The notes: generated by a model from the sequence alone, not told the origin. A stretch of DNA of 64,000 nucleotides from an uncultured Rivibacter sp. (GCA_946480925.1 CAMLLU010000015.1:1-64000); one strand, 5' to 3'; counted from the first letter of the stretch, positions 1 to 11,282 are shown. Numbers and translations: made by a program.

Positions 1-580
1 TCAATGAATCCTCTGCACTCCCCGGCCCCGCCAGCTCCTTCATCGCCGCCTTGAAATTGGCCGCACCGTTGGTGCCCAGCTCGATGTTGCCGCCTTCGAT
101 CTTGAGGTAGCTGCCACCACCGGTGAGCAGGATGCTGTCGGGCGCGGTGATGCTGATGCCGCCACTCGTGCTGGCGATGGTCAGGGCCTTGTCGGCGTTG
201 AGCTGTGCCCGGCCTTCCTGCGCCTGCACGCTCACCTTGCCGCTGGCCGCGTGCAGCTTGATGCCGGTGTCTTGCACGGTGCGCTGCGGGTCTTGCGCCT
301 TGCCCAGGGTGAACAGCGCGATGCCGCCTTTGACGGCCACCGCCTGGTGGCGCTGGGCGTTGAAGTTGATGTCCTGCTGGGCCACCACCGCCAGCGTGTG
401 GCCGGCGCTCATCACGGTGCTGGCCGGCGTGTAGGCGCCGATGCCGGCCTTGCCGTCGAGCACGAGGTCGGGCCTGGAAAACGCGGGAACGGTGCCGCCG
501 CCTCCACCGATGCCGAACTGGCCGGTGACGTTGGGCATGGCGGGGATGATGGTTTTCTTCTTGGGTGTGGGTTCGCTCAT
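1..580 (-). CDS. DUF2345 / VgrG C-terminal-domain protein, 3' end outside window
   Basis: At least 193 codons are visible and the C-terminus lies beyond base 1. The protein has a short Lys-rich N-terminus, a Gly stretch ([10 protein letters not shown]), then DUF2345-like repeats with motifs such as [15 protein letters not shown] and [20 protein letters not shown]. This domain normally forms the C-terminal extension of type VI secretion VgrG spike proteins. Here it begins at its own ATG with a strong Shine-Dalgarno (GGGAGGAATTG before the start), so it looks like a free-standing spike-extension or effector-linked domain and not the tail of a long VgrG. It is transcribed away from the urease genes. 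The family assignment rests on the beta-helix-like repeat pattern; the specific role is inference. Confidence 0.7.
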   Translation of the reverse strand, partial: MSEPTPKKKTIIPAMPNVTGQFGIGGGGGTVPAFSRPDLVLDGKAGIGAYTPASTVMSAGHTLAVVAQQDINFNAQRHQAVAVKGGIALFTLGKAQDPQRTVQDTGIKLHAASGKVSVQAQEGRAQLNADKALTIASTSGGISITAPDSILLTGGGSYLKIEGGNIELGTNGAANFKAAMKELAGPGSAEDSL

Positions 581-811
581 CAATTCCTCCCTGCAGACTC
601 GCGCGAGTCCTTCTTGATGAAGGCGCGATTTTGGCGGCGCGGGCGGCACGATCAGCCCGCCCGGATTGGGGGCACGCGCCCGCCATGTGCGTCGGGATGT
701 AACCACTGGGATACGGCCAAGCGCGAGCCTGCAGACGATGCCGGGCGCGCCGCCTTGTCCGCGCCCGGCACGTTTGCATACCATGGCATCCATCCTGCTC
801 AAGTGGCCGCC

Positions 812-1114
812 ATGGAACTCACGCCCCGCGAAAAAGACAAGCTCCTCATCTTCACGGCCGCGCTGCTGGCCGAACGCCGCAAGGCCCGCGGCCTCAAGCT
901 CAACTACCCCGAAGCGGTGGCCCTCATCACCGCCGCCATCATGGAAGGCGCCCGCGACGGCAAGTCGGTCGCGGCCTTGATGAGCGAAGGCAAGACCGTG
1001 CTGACCCGCGCCGACGTGATGGAAGGCGTGGCCGAAATGATCCCGGAGATCCAGGTCGAAGCCACCTTTCCTGACGGCACCAAGCTGGTGACCGTGCACC
1101 AACCCATTGCATGA
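812..1114 (+). CDS. ureA: Urease subunit gamma
   Basis: This 100-residue protein is the small gamma subunit of the cytoplasmic nickel urease, which hydrolyses urea to ammonia and carbamate. It opens with the family signature [20 protein letters not shown], carries [10 protein letters not shown] and [19 protein letters not shown], and has the usual length of 100. The ATG at 812 is chosen because it begins the conserved N-terminus; the in-frame extension upstream has no family similarity and the nearby ATG at 783 is out of frame. The next gene in the urease series is a small membrane ORF and then ureB. No ureD lies upstream, which is unusual for this bacterial group. Confidence 0.97.
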   Translation: MELTPREKDKLLIFTAALLAERRKARGLKLNYPEAVALITAAIMEGARDGKSVAALMSEGKTVLTRADVMEGVAEMIPEIQVEATFPDGTKLVTVHQPIA

Positions 1115-1186
1115 CTCCCCGTGCGCGAAACCATTCGCGACCGTGAGCCGCCCACCCATGGTGCAAACCAACCGCTGACGCCCGCC

Positions 1187-1357
1187 ATGACAAAAGCATC
1201 CCTCCTGCTCTGCACCGCCTTGACCACGCTGGCGGCCCATGCCCACGAAGGGCACGGCCAGCCCGGCGCCACCCACTGGCATTCCACCGACGTGTTCGGC
1301 TTCATCGCGCTGGCCCTGGGCGTGGCCGCGGCGGTGTGGTGGATCGGAAGGAAGTGA
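1187..1357 (+). CDS. Small His-rich membrane protein between ureA and ureB
   Basis: A 56-residue ORF fills the ureA-ureB gap. It has a signal-like N-terminus ([19 protein letters not shown]), a short metal-binding-looking stretch ([13 protein letters not shown]) and one hydrophobic helix ([16 protein letters not shown]) ending in RK. The stop codon lies 3 nt before the ureB start, consistent with co-translation. Position and His content suggest a cell-envelope peptide connected with nickel or urease, but this is inference; it is far too short to be a HupE/UreJ nickel permease. I do not recognise a named family. The ATG at 1187 is preferred because it directly starts the signal-like segment. 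Confidence 0.6.
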   Translation: MTKASLLLCTALTTLAAHAHEGHGQPGATHWHSTDVFGFIALALGVAAAVWWIGRK

Positions 1358-1359
1358 CC

Positions 1360-1664
1360 ATGACCCCTGGCGAACTGCTCACCGACCCCGGCGAACACGA
1401 CCTCAACCCCGGCCGCCGCACGCTCACGCTGGTGGTCGAAAACTCCGGCGACCGGCCCATCCAGGTGGGCTCGCACTACCACTTCGCCGAGACCAACGGC
1501 GCGCTGAAGTTCGACCGCACCGCCGCCCGCGGCATGCGCCTGAACATCGCCTCGGGCACCGCCGTGCGTTTCGAGCCCGGCCAGCAACGCACCGTGGAAC
1601 TGGTGGACTACGCCGGCGACCGCGAGGTGTGGGGCTTCCGCGGCCTGGTGCAAGGAGCGTTGTG

Positions 1665-1665
<1 letters not shown>
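1360..1665 (+). CDS. ureB: Urease subunit beta
   Basis: This 101-residue beta subunit of urease has the hallmark opening [19 protein letters not shown], the conserved [17 protein letters not shown] and the C-terminal [14 protein letters not shown]. The start at 1360 is supported by the purine-rich GGAAGGAAG just upstream and by family length. Its TGA overlaps the ATG of ureC by one base (TGATG), so the two subunits are translationally coupled. It assembles with UreA and UreC into the (alpha-beta-gamma)3 enzyme in the cytoplasm. Confidence 0.97.
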
Positions 1666-3392
<1,727 letters not shown>

Positions 3393-3415
3393 AGGCTGAA
3401 GGGCTTCGCGCGCGC

Positions 3416-3919
3416 TCACACCGGCAGCTGCGTCGTCGACAGCACCTGCTTGAGCGCGATGAACGAGCGGATCTGCCGCACGCCGGGCAGCCGCAGCAGC
3501 TGCTCGGCGTGCAGGCGGTTGAAGCTGTCGTTGTCCTTCGTGCGGATGAGCATGAAGTAGTCGAACTCGCCGGTGATGACGTGGCACTCCATGCAGCCGG
3601 AGACCTTGGCTGCGGCCTTCTCGAAGTCGGCAAAGGACTCCGGCGTCGAACGGTCGAGCACCACGCCGATCATCACCAGCATGCCGGCCTCCAGCGCCCG
3701 TGGCTCGAGCAGCGCGACCACGCCCTTGATCAAGCCTTGCTGACGCAGCCGCTCCACGCGCCGCAGGCACGCGGGCGCGCTGAGGTGCACCTTCGCCGCC
3801 AGCGCGACGTTCGAGATCGATGCGTCGCGCTGCAGCGTGCGCAGGATGAGGCGGTCGGTGCGGTCGAGCCTGGTTGCATGGGCTTCTTCACTGGGCCGGC
3901 GTAATTTTGTTGCGCACAT
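3416..3919 (-). CDS. acdR: Lrp/AsnC-family regulator, likely AcdR
   Basis: A 167-residue transcription factor with an N-terminal winged helix-turn-helix ([20 protein letters not shown], then [20 protein letters not shown]) and a C-terminal RAM/ACT-like ligand domain ([20 protein letters not shown]). It is divergent from the ACC deaminase gene with a 138-base intergenic region. Divergent Lrp-type regulators called AcdR are known to control acdS in Pseudomonas and Burkholderia, so the functional call follows from placement. A palindrome inside the intergenic region could be its operator. The ATG at 3919 leaves a short basic leader before the helix-turn-helix; a slightly later start cannot be excluded. 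Confidence 0.85.
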   Translation of the reverse strand: MCATKLRRPSEEAHATRLDRTDRLILRTLQRDASISNVALAAKVHLSAPACLRRVERLRQQGLIKGVVALLEPRALEAGMLVMIGVVLDRSTPESFADFEKAAAKVSGCMECHVITGEFDYFMLIRTKDNDSFNRLHAEQLLRLPGVRQIRSFIALKQVLSTTQLPV

Positions 3920-3929
3920 GCGGGCCTTT

Positions 3930-3952
3930 CATTTGCGTTTGATGTGCAAATG
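3930..3952. promoter_or_regulatory. Palindromic candidate AcdR/Lrp operator
   Basis: Perfect 7-base inverted repeat CATTTGC / GCAAATG with a 9-base spacer, placed 10 bases upstream of the acdR start codon and about 105 bases upstream of acdS. A further TTTGCAA half-site lies near 3992-3998. Position in a divergent regulator/target gap is typical of an Lrp-family operator; binding is inferred. Confidence 0.45.
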
Positions 3953-4057
3953 TCTTCGTTGCCCGGCCGATGCTGCGCCTGCAGGCTCCAGTTTGCAATC
4001 CTGTTAAGTGGTCTTGTTCCTACCATGGCCCTCACATCGCCACCAGGAGTGACTGCC

Positions 4058-5074
4058 ATGGACCTGAAGCGCTTTCCCCGTTACCCGCTCACCTTCGGCC
4101 CCACGCCGATCCAGCCGCTGCGGCGCCTGAGCGCCCACCTGGGCGGCAAGGTCGAGCTCCATGCCAAGCGCGAAGACTGCAACAGCGGCCTCGCCTTCGG
4201 CGGCAACAAGACGCGCAAGCTCGAATACCTGGTGCCCGATGCGCTGGCCGAAGGCTGCGACACGCTGGTGTCCATCGGCGGCGTGCAGTCGAACCAGACG
4301 CGCCAGGTGGCCGCGGTGGCGGCCCACCTGGGCATGAAGTGCGTGCTCGTGCAGGAGCACTGGGTGGACCATCACGAGCCGGGGTACGACCGCGTGGGCA
4401 ACATCCAGCTCTCGCGCATCATGGGTGCCGACGTGCGGCTGGACTCGGCCGGCTTCGACATCGGCATCCACCCCAGTTGGGAGCGTGCGCTGCACGACGT
4501 GCGCGAGGCGGGCGGCAAGCCCTTCGCCATTCCGGCCGGCTGCTCGGAGCACCCGAAGGGCGGGCTCGGTTTCGTGGGGTTTGCCGAAGAAGTGCGGCAG
4601 CAGGAGGCTGAGCTCGGCTTCCGCTTCGACTACATCGTGGTGTGCTCGGTGACCGGCAGCACGCAGGCCGGCATGGTGGTGGGTTTTGCCGAGGACGGGC
4701 GGGCGCGCCGCGTGATCGGCATCGATGCATCGGCCACGCCGGCCAAGACGCATGCGCAGATCCTGCGCATCGCGCAGCACACGGCGCAATTGGTGGGGCT
4801 GGAACAGCCGATCACAGCAGATGACGTAGTACTCGACGAGCGCTACGCGGCACCCGCCTATGGCCTGCCGAGCGAGGGCACGCTCGAAGCCATTCGCCTG
4901 TGCGCGCGGCAGGAAGGCATGCTCACCGACCCGGTCTACGAGGGCAAGTCCATGCACGCGTTGATCGACAAGGTGCGCCGGGGCGAATTTCCGGCCGGCT
5001 CGCGCGTGCTGTACGCGCACCTGGGCGGCGTGCCGGCGCTCAGCGCCTACGGCGCCTTCTTCCGCGAGGGCTGA
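4058..5074 (+). CDS. acdS: 1-aminocyclopropane-1-carboxylate (ACC) deaminase
   Basis: A PLP enzyme that splits ACC, the precursor of plant ethylene, into 2-oxobutanoate and ammonia. It is 338 residues, exactly the classical length. The residues that distinguish true ACC deaminases from D-cysteine desulfhydrases are present: PLP Lys51 in GGNKTRK, Ser78 in [10 protein letters not shown], Tyr294-Glu295 in [10 protein letters not shown] and Leu322 in AHLGGVPA. The start at 4058 has a GGAG Shine-Dalgarno eight bases upstream. The 3' end overlaps the convergent AsmA-family gene by 28 bases. Context with urease suggests a shared ammonia-scavenging or plant-associated role. Confidence 0.97.
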   Translation: MDLKRFPRYPLTFGPTPIQPLRRLSAHLGGKVELHAKREDCNSGLAFGGNKTRKLEYLVPDALAEGCDTLVSIGGVQSNQTRQVAAVAAHLGMKCVLVQEHWVDHHEPGYDRVGNIQLSRIMGADVRLDSAGFDIGIHPSWERALHDVREAGGKPFAIPAGCSEHPKGGLGFVGFAEEVRQQEAELGFRFDYIVVCSVTGSTQAGMVVGFAEDGRARRVIGIDASATPAKTHAQILRIAQHTAQLVGLEQPITADDVVLDERYAAPAYGLPSEGTLEAIRLCARQEGMLTDPVYEGKSMHALIDKVRRGEFPAGSRVLYAHLGGVPALSAYGAFFREG

Positions 5075-7119
5075 GCCAGGCCGGCGGCCGGGGGTTCGGC
5101 GTCGATGGCCTTCACGCCTTCACCGCGCGCACGGGCCATCAGCGCCGAGCAATCGCTGTCCTGCCCCGGGCCGGTTTCGATGAGCGGGATCAACGCCGCG
5201 ATGGGGTTGATCAGCGTGCCCAGCAGCAAGGCACCGCCGCCGCGTGCGAGCAGCTTGGCCATTTCGGGTGTCACGTCGGGGTTGGCAAAGCTGCCCTGCA
5301 CGGTGAACGGCACGCGCAGCGTGAGCGGGCTCCTGTCCTTGGGCAGCGGGGTCACCTTCATGTCGAGCCGTTCGTTGGCCAGGTCGATGGTGCCGCGTGC
5401 GTCGACCACCGTGTCGGCCGTGTCGAACACCACCGCGCGCGAACTCATCACGCCACGCTCGAAGCCGAAGTCGGCCAGCGCGCAGCGCACGGGGATGTTG
5501 CGGTCGCCGGCCACCAGGAATTTCAATGCTTCGGCAAGGTCAAGGTCCACCAGCTCGATGAGCAGGTTGCTGATGCGCCCCTTGCCCATGGCCAGCTGCA
5601 TCTCGCCTTGCGAGGTGCCCAGCATCTGCGCGTAGGAATTGCCGCGCCCCGCCAGCTTGGCGCGGCCATTGAGCAGGCCGAAGGCCGCGCGGGTGTTGCG
5701 CACGCGAGGCAGCAACTGCTCCAGTTGCAGGCGGTTGAACTGCGCGGCCAGCTGCGCCGCCATGGGCTGCACGCGGCCGTCGATCTGCAGCGAGCCGGCC
5801 ACGCTGCCACCCGCGAAGCCCAGCCGCAACGGGTCGAGCGTGAGCTTGCGGTCGTCCATCACGACGCGGGTCTTCAGGTTGTCGAACGGCATGGAGCCCA
5901 GGTTGCGGATGGACTGCGCCTCGAACTGGAGGTCGGCGTCGAGCGTGTCCCACTTCTCGGCGCTGAAGCCACGCTGCGGCAGCACACGGCCGCCTTTGAC
6001 TCGGGCGGTGGAAGCGCCTGACGACGCCCGCTGCGCAGGGCGAGAGGCTGCGCCTTCAGGCGGCGCCGAAGCGGCCTCGGAGGCCCGTGCGGCTGCGGGG
6101 CCCGCGGTGACGGGCTTCGTGGTCTTGCCGACCACCGGGCCCAGGTCGTTGAGGTCGAGCAGCTTCGAATGCAAGCGACCGCCGACGAAGGGCCGCGCCG
6201 GCCGCTGCTCGAAGCGGATCTGCCCGGAGAGGTCGCTCTTGCCCACGCGGCTGGTGAAGTCTTCGTACCACCACACGCCGCGGTCGAGCCGCACGCGGCC
6301 CGCGGTCTGGTAGGCCGGCGTTTCGGGCAGACCTACGTTGACGATGCGGTACCACTCGGCCAGCGTGCGGCCCTGCACGTCGATGCGCAGGTCGGCGGCC
6401 TTGGGTGCCAGCAGCCCCGTGACCTGCCCCGCGGCACGCACGCGGGTGCCGCCGACCGACGCGTCCACGTCCAGCCCGTAAGGCTTGTTGGCTTCACGCA
6501 GCTGCAGCACGTCGTCGCCTGTGCCGGCGACGCGCAGCGGCAGGCCGTTCCATTGGCCTTCGGCCCCCACTTGCAGCCGCGCCTTGGTGTCTTGCACCAC
6601 GCTCTGGAAGCGGGCTTGCACATCGGTCTGCAGGTGCGGCTGCAGCAGGCGCAGCACACCGCTGTCGAGCCACACGCGGCCCAGTTCGATGCGCGAGCCC
6701 TCGTCGCTCTGCTTCGTGTCGAGCAGCCAGTTGCGTTGCCCTTGCGCATTGCTTTCGAGCCAGACGTCTGGCTGGTGCATGCGCACCTCGACCACCTGCA
6801 GCCGGCGCTGCGTGAGCAGCGGCCACAGCGCGATGCGCGCATCGATGGACTGCGCGCTCACCATGTCGGGCCGCCCGGCCCACGGCGGGTTGGCAAAGCG
6901 CAGCCCGTTCACTTCGAGCCGGCCGATGCGACCCCAGTGCCACCAGATGTCACCCTCGAGCCGCAGCGCGCGGCCCGTGGCCGCCTGGGTGCGCTCGGCG
7001 ATCCAGTCGCGCGCGAAGTTGAGCCGCCACGGCACGCTGAAGGCCACCACGAGCAACAGCAGGACGGCCAGCAGCACGAGCAGCCAGCGGTGGCGACGCA
7101 GAGACGGCATCCAGGTCAT
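5047..7119 (-). CDS. AsmA-family envelope protein
   Basis: About 690 residues: an N-terminal membrane anchor ([16 protein letters not shown]) followed by a long periplasmic part. The opening after the anchor ([14 protein letters not shown], then [22 protein letters not shown]) is the AsmA signature, and the AsmA C-terminal block includes [28 protein letters not shown] and a [13 protein letters not shown] stretch. AsmA-like proteins are repeating beta-groove proteins linked to phospholipid transport and outer-membrane homeostasis. A low-complexity Ala/Ser-rich insert sits near residues 340-380. The ATG at 7119 is preferred to an upstream in-frame start at 7152 because it lies directly before the basic/hydrophobic anchor. 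It interrupts the urease locus and has no evident link to it. Confidence 0.85.
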   Translation of the reverse strand: MTWMPSLRRHRWLLVLLAVLLLLVVAFSVPWRLNFARDWIAERTQAATGRALRLEGDIWWHWGRIGRLEVNGLRFANPPWAGRPDMVSAQSIDARIALWPLLTQRRLQVVEVRMHQPDVWLESNAQGQRNWLLDTKQSDEGSRIELGRVWLDSGVLRLLQPHLQTDVQARFQSVVQDTKARLQVGAEGQWNGLPLRVAGTGDDVLQLREANKPYGLDVDASVGGTRVRAAGQVTGLLAPKAADLRIDVQGRTLAEWYRIVNVGLPETPAYQTAGRVRLDRGVWWYEDFTSRVGKSDLSGQIRFEQRPARPFVGGRLHSKLLDLNDLGPVVGKTTKPVTAGPAAARASEAASAPPEGAASRPAQRASSGASTARVKGGRVLPQRGFSAEKWDTLDADLQFEAQSIRNLGSMPFDNLKTRVVMDDRKLTLDPLRLGFAGGSVAGSLQIDGRVQPMAAQLAAQFNRLQLEQLLPRVRNTRAAFGLLNGRAKLAGRGNSYAQMLGTSQGEMQLAMGKGRISNLLIELVDLDLAEALKFLVAGDRNIPVRCALADFGFERGVMSSRAVVFDTADTVVDARGTIDLANERLDMKVTPLPKDRSPLTLRVPFTVQGSFANPDVTPEMAKLLARGGGALLLGTLINPIAALIPLIETGPGQDSDCSALMARARGEGVKAIDAEPPAAGLAQPSRKKAP

Positions 7120-7236
7120 GGTTCTTGGGTGGGACGGGTCTGCTCCTTGCACCTTCGTCGCAGCCCCGGCCGCACGCCATCAGCGGCGCGGCCACACCGC
7201 TGTAGGCCCGCGCCGACAGCAGTCATACTCGCGGCC

Positions 7237-7830
7237 ATGCTCAGCGTCAACAAACTCATCCCCCAGGGCCGCGGCCTCGCGCCGGCCCTCGTGAAACGCG
7301 CCGCCACCGTCGAGCTCGACTGGGACGTGCGACAGAAGAGCCGCTTCGATGCGGCCGACAGCGCCGGCCGGCAGCTCGGCGTGTTTCTGCCACGCGGCGC
7401 GGTGGTGCGCGGCGGCGACGTGCTGGTGGCCGAAGACGGCTCGCTGGTGCGCGTGATGGCGGCGCCGCAGACGGTGCTGCGTGTCACGCATTGCAGCGAA
7501 CACGGTTCGCCCTTCGACCTGCTGCGCGCGGCCTACCACCTGGGCAACCGGCACGTGCAGCTCGAGCTCAAGCCCGACCACCTGAAGCTCGAGCCCGACC
7601 ACGTGCTGGCCGACATGCTGCGGCAGATGCACCTCGTCGTGAACGAGGTACGCGAACCGTTCGAGCCCGAGGGCGGCGCGTACGCGGCCGGCGGCCATGG
7701 CGATCATGGGCATTCGCACGGACACGAACATTCGAACGAACACGCCCACGCGCATTCGCACCAGCACCACGAGCATGACCACTCGCACTGCGGTCACGGT
7801 CATTCGCACGATCACCCTCACGACCACTGA
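7237..7830 (+). CDS. ureE: Urease accessory protein UreE, nickel donor
   Basis: A 197-residue nickel metallochaperone. The N-terminal peptide-binding domain and C-terminal metal-binding domain ([31 protein letters not shown] with metal His106) are intact, followed by an exceptionally His-rich tail from about residue 154, with 21 histidines in the last 44 residues. UreE delivers nickel to the UreG-UreF-UreD-apourease complex. The gene starts only about 117 bases from the divergent AsmA gene, so a promoter for the ureE-ureF segment probably lies in 7120-7236. ureF follows after 2 bases. Confidence 0.95.
   Translation: MLSVNKLIPQGRGLAPALVKRAATVELDWDVRQKSRFDAADSAGRQLGVFLPRGAVVRGGDVLVAEDGSLVRVMAAPQTVLRVTHCSEHGSPFDLLRAAYHLGNRHVQLELKPDHLKLEPDHVLADMLRQMHLVVNEVREPFEPEGGAYAAGGHGDHGHSHGHEHSNEHAHAHSHQHHEHDHSHCGHGHSHDHPHDH
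7681..7827 (+). repeat. Histidine-rich tail-coding repeat of ureE
   Basis: Degenerate repetition of CAC/CAT codons alternating with Gly, Ser, Glu and Asp codons encodes the nickel-binding tail of UreE ([13 protein letters not shown] units). This is low-complexity coding sequence and likely to vary in length between strains. Confidence 0.8.
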
Positions 7831-7832
7831 GC

Positions 7833-8543
7833 ATGCCGCGCGTGCGTCGAACGCCGCAGCCGCTGCCAGCCTCAGCGCTGCTGCAATTGATCTGGCTCGC
7901 ATCACCGGCGCTGCCGGTGGGCGGCTTCAGCTATTCCGAAGGCCTGGAGGCAGCCGTCGATGCGGGCGTCGTGACGAACGAGGCCGAGGTGCGTGCCTGG
8001 CTGCTCGATCAACTGTGGCTCGCGCTTGCGCGCAGTGACCTGCCCGCTGCGGCACGGGCCTTCGGCGCCTGCCGCCGGAGCGACATGGCCACCGTCGTCG
8101 AACTCGACCACTGGGTGCGCATGACCCGCGAAACGCACGAGTTGCGCGGCCAGTCCCAACAGATGGGCCGCTCGCTGCTGGAATGGCTGAAAAACCGCGC
8201 AGGCGACGAGCAGGAGCTCGAACGCTTCATGGCCGCCGTGCCCGCACCGACCTGGCCGATCGCTTTCGCCTTCGCGGCCGCGCAGACCGGCGCACCAGCC
8301 CGCGAAGCGATGCTGGCCTTCGCCTTCGGCTGGGCCGAAAACATGGTGCAGGCCGCCATCAAGTGCGTGCCGCTCGGCCAGTCCGCCGGGCAGCGCATCC
8401 TCGCTGCGCTGGCCGACGAGATCCCGCAGGCCGTCGAGCATGCACTCGCCCTGCCCGACGGCGACCGCCAGGCCTTCACGCCGATGCTCGCCATCCGCTC
8501 GGCGCAGCACGAGCAGCAGTATTCCCGGCTCTTCCGTTCGTAA
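7833..8543 (+). CDS. ureF: Urease accessory protein UreF
   Basis: A 236-residue all-helical protein with the UreF signature [20 protein letters not shown] and a conserved C-terminal half ([22 protein letters not shown]). UreF bridges UreG and UreD on apourease and gates GTP-dependent nickel insertion. It starts 2 bases after the ureE stop. Unlike the usual order, ureG does not follow directly: a roughly 1.9-kb lipoprotein gene intervenes. Confidence 0.95.
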   Translation: MPRVRRTPQPLPASALLQLIWLASPALPVGGFSYSEGLEAAVDAGVVTNEAEVRAWLLDQLWLALARSDLPAAARAFGACRRSDMATVVELDHWVRMTRETHELRGQSQQMGRSLLEWLKNRAGDEQELERFMAAVPAPTWPIAFAFAAAQTGAPAREAMLAFAFGWAENMVQAAIKCVPLGQSAGQRILAALADEIPQAVEHALALPDGDRQAFTPMLAIRSAQHEQQYSRLFRS

Positions 8544-8669
8544 GACCGGCGGTTACTTCTGCAAGAGGGCGGACACGACTATGTCAGCCTCGACATGAAG
8601 TGACTCAACGGCGGCAACACGCGCTCAACAGACTGACGCTCCCCATCAGGACCAACAGGGAGCATCACG

Positions 8670-10604
8670 ATGAGCCAGCAGCAGACGACGACCGACATCC
8701 CCGCCCGCCGCCAGGCCTTGGGCGCACTCAGCGCCCTCGGTGCATTGGCGGTCGCTGCCTGTGGTGGAGGCAGCAGCAACAGCACATCATCGAACGCCGC
8801 GCTGGCCGGGTTGAGCCTGTCGGCCAGCGGGCTGTCGCCGGAGTTTTCGTCCGACGTCAGCGCCTACACGCTCTCGGTGCCTTTCGCGACCACCGGGCTC
8901 ACCGTCACGCCCACGGCCGCCGACAGCGCGGCGACGATTCGCGTCAACGGCACCGCCGTTTCCAGCGGAGCGGCCTCGGCGACCCTCGCCCTCGCGGTAG
9001 GCGGCACCACGCTGTCCATCGTCGTGACCGCGGCAGACGGCTCCACCACCCGCACTTACACCATCGTGGTGACGCGCGCCGCGGCGAGCGCATCGACCAA
9101 TGCTTCGCTGTCGGCACTGGCGCCCTCGGCCGGCACGCTCGACCCGGCCTTTGCCTCGGGCACGACCAGCTACAGCGTAGCCCTCGCCAACAGCGTCACG
9201 TCACTCACGCTCACACCGATCGCCAGCCAGAGCGGCGCCACCATCCGCGTGTCCGGCTTCGCGGTAGGCAGCGGCCAAGCGTCCAGTGCCGTCTCGATGG
9301 CAGTGGGCACCACGGTCATCCCCGTCGTGGTGACCGCGGAAGACGGCGTCACCACGCGCACCTACAGCGTGGCCGCCACACGCGCGGCGGCCGGCGTTTC
9401 TTCAGACGCCACGCTCTCCGCGCTCGCACTTTCGACCGGCACGCTGTCACCCGCCTTCGCCTCGGGCACGCTGGCCTACAGCGCCTCGGTCGCCAACGCC
9501 ACGGCATCGGTCACCGTCACGGCGACGGCCAGCAGTGCTGCGGCAACGATCAGCGTCAACGGCACTGCGGCGGTCAACGGCAGCCCGTCGTCGGCCATCG
9601 CACTCGGCGTGGGCAGCAACACGATCACCGTCGTCGTGACAGCCGAGGACGGCAGCACCACCTCGACCACCACGATCACCGTCACGCGTGCATCGGCCGG
9701 CGTGTCCACCGACGCGACGATGAGCGCAATGGCCGTGTCTTCAGGCTCGCTGTCGCCGTCGTTTTCGAGCGCGACGACGAGCTACACGCTGTCGGTGGCG
9801 AACACCGTGACCTCGGTAACCGTGACACCCACTGCCAGCGACAGCGGCGCCACCATCACCGTCAACGGCAGCACCGTGGCCAGTGGCGCGGCGTCGGCCG
9901 CCATCGCCGTTGCGGAGGGCGGCAGCGCCACGGTGTCCATCGTCGTCACCGCAGCCGACGGCACCACCACCCGCACGACCACCGTACTCGTCACGCGTGC
10001 CGCTGCCGGCACCTGCACGCTCACGCCGACCGAAACGCAGGGCCCCTACCCGCTGCTGGCGATCCTGTCGAACAGCACCGTGCGGCGCAGCGACATCCGC
10101 GAAAGCAAGACCGGCGTGCCGCTCACGTTGACCCTCACGATCAAGGACCTGAGTGCCGGCTGCACGCCGGTGGCCGGCGCGGCGGTCTACATCTGGCACT
10201 GCGACAAGGACGGCCTGTACTCCGGCTACAGCAACTCGCAGAACCAGGGCCAGGCGGGCCTCACCTACCTGCGCGGCATCCAGGTGACCGACTCGAACGG
10301 CCAGGTGACCTTCACGACCATCTACCCCGGCTGGTATGCGGGCCGCATCACGCACATCCACTTCCAGGTCTACCTGAACGACAACGTGAGCGTCACCGCG
10401 ACCGCAACGTCGCAGCTCGCCTTCCCGCAGGCGGTGACGACGGCGGTCTACAACAGCTCGCTGTATACGAAGGGCCAGAACACGTCCGTCACGAGCTTCG
10501 CGAGCGACAACGTGTTCAGCGACGGCACGACCTACCAGATGGCGAGCATCAGCGGCGATACGACGAACGGCTATGTCGCGTCGCTCGAAGTGACCATCGC
10601 CTGA
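8670..10604 (+). CDS. Lipoprotein with four cadherin-like beta-sandwich repeats and an intradiol-dioxygenase-like domain
   Basis: A 644-residue exported protein. The N-terminus has ARRQALGALSALGALAVAAC: a twin-arginine-like RR and a lipobox with Cys31, followed by GGGSSNSTSS. Four tandem repeats of about 100 residues (about 42-136, 144-238, 246-340, 348-443) each begin N/DATLSAL or similar and end in VVTAxDGxTTRTxxVxxTRA, fitting the cadherin-like beta-sandwich family PF12733. Residues about 449-644 resemble intradiol ring-cleavage dioxygenases: TETQGPYP, HCDKDGLYSGY, and Tyr556 with His562 and His564 in YPGWYAGRITHIHF, matching the two-Tyr/two-His iron site. Substrate unknown. A GGGAG ribosome site precedes the ATG. 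It sits between ureF and ureG with no obvious urease function. Confidence 0.85.
   Translation: MSQQQTTTDIPARRQALGALSALGALAVAACGGGSSNSTSSNAALAGLSLSASGLSPEFSSDVSAYTLSVPFATTGLTVTPTAADSAATIRVNGTAVSSGAASATLALAVGGTTLSIVVTAADGSTTRTYTIVVTRAAASASTNASLSALAPSAGTLDPAFASGTTSYSVALANSVTSLTLTPIASQSGATIRVSGFAVGSGQASSAVSMAVGTTVIPVVVTAEDGVTTRTYSVAATRAAAGVSSDATLSALALSTGTLSPAFASGTLAYSASVANATASVTVTATASSAAATISVNGTAAVNGSPSSAIALGVGSNTITVVVTAEDGSTTSTTTITVTRASAGVSTDATMSAMAVSSGSLSPSFSSATTSYTLSVANTVTSVTVTPTASDSGATITVNGSTVASGAASAAIAVAEGGSATVSIVVTAADGTTTRTTTVLVTRAAAGTCTLTPTETQGPYPLLAILSNSTVRRSDIRESKTGVPLTLTLTIKDLSAGCTPVAGAAVYIWHCDKDGLYSGYSNSQNQGQAGLTYLRGIQVTDSNGQVTFTTIYPGWYAGRITHIHFQVYLNDNVSVTATATSQLAFPQAVTTAVYNSSLYTKGQNTSVTSFASDNVFSDGTTYQMASISGDTTNGYVASLEVTIA
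8793..10001 (+). repeat. Four tandem ~300-bp coding repeats (cadherin-like beta-sandwich)
   Basis: Four successive protein-domain repeats, about 100 codons each, share the frame NGTAVxSGxAS...VVVTAEDGSTT...VTRA. The copies are similar enough to allow recombination but are not identical at the DNA level. They lie wholly inside the dioxygenase-like lipoprotein gene. Confidence 0.8.
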
Positions 10605-10631
10605 GGCCGGGGCGCGCCCATAATCGGGCGC

Positions 10632-11282
10632 ATGAACGCACTGCACCGCATCCCCAAACGCACCAAGAAGCTGCCGCCGCTGCGAGTCGGCGTCGGCGGC
10701 CCTGTCGGCTCCGGCAAGACCACGCTGGTCGAGATGCTGTGCAAGACGATGCGCGAGCGCTGGGACCTCGTGGTGGTCACGAACGACATCTACACCAAGG
10801 AAGACCAGCGCCTGCTCACCGTGGCCGGCGCGCTGGAGCCCGAGCGCATCATGGGCGTGGAGACCGGCGGCTGCCCGCACACCGCCATTCGCGAAGACGC
10901 GTCGATCAACCTCGAAGCGGTGGACCGCATGCTCGAGAAGTTTCCGAACGCCGACATCGTGTTCATCGAGTCCGGCGGCGACAACCTCGCAGCCACCTTC
11001 AGCCCGGAACTGAGCGACCTCACGATCTACGTGATCGACGTGGCTGCCGGCGAGAAGATCCCGCGCAAGGGCGGCCCCGGCATCACCAAGAGCGACCTCT
11101 TCGTCATCAACAAGACCGACCTCGCACCTCACGTGGGCGCCGACCTCGCAGTGATGGAAGCCGACACGAAACGCATGCGGCCGACCCGGCCCTATGCGAT
11201 GACCAACCTCAAGACGAAGACAGGGCTCGACGAGGTGGTGCGTTTCATCGAAACCAAGGGCCTGCTCGTCGGCAACTCGTGA
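10632..11282 (+). CDS. ureG: Urease accessory GTPase UreG
   Basis: A 216-residue SIMIBI-class GTPase that drives nickel delivery to urease. It has the P-loop GPVGSGKT (23-30), the metal-binding Cys-Pro-His motif (C81-P-H83 in [14 protein letters not shown]), the [15 protein letters not shown] block and the base-recognition NKTD (160-163). The gene starts 27 bases after the lipoprotein stop, so it is probably co-transcribed with it despite the insertion. This is the last urease gene in the window. Confidence 0.97.
   Translation: MNALHRIPKRTKKLPPLRVGVGGPVGSGKTTLVEMLCKTMRERWDLVVVTNDIYTKEDQRLLTVAGALEPERIMGVETGGCPHTAIREDASINLEAVDRMLEKFPNADIVFIESGGDNLAATFSPELSDLTIYVIDVAAGEKIPRKGGPGITKSDLFVINKTDLAPHVGADLAVMEADTKRMRPTRPYAMTNLKTKTGLDEVVRFIETKGLLVGNS

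Noticed and set aside
8793..10001. Possible CRISPR array or tandem DNA repeat
   Set aside because: Units are about 300 bases, in frame, non-identical and encode a known protein-domain repeat; no short repeats with spacers.
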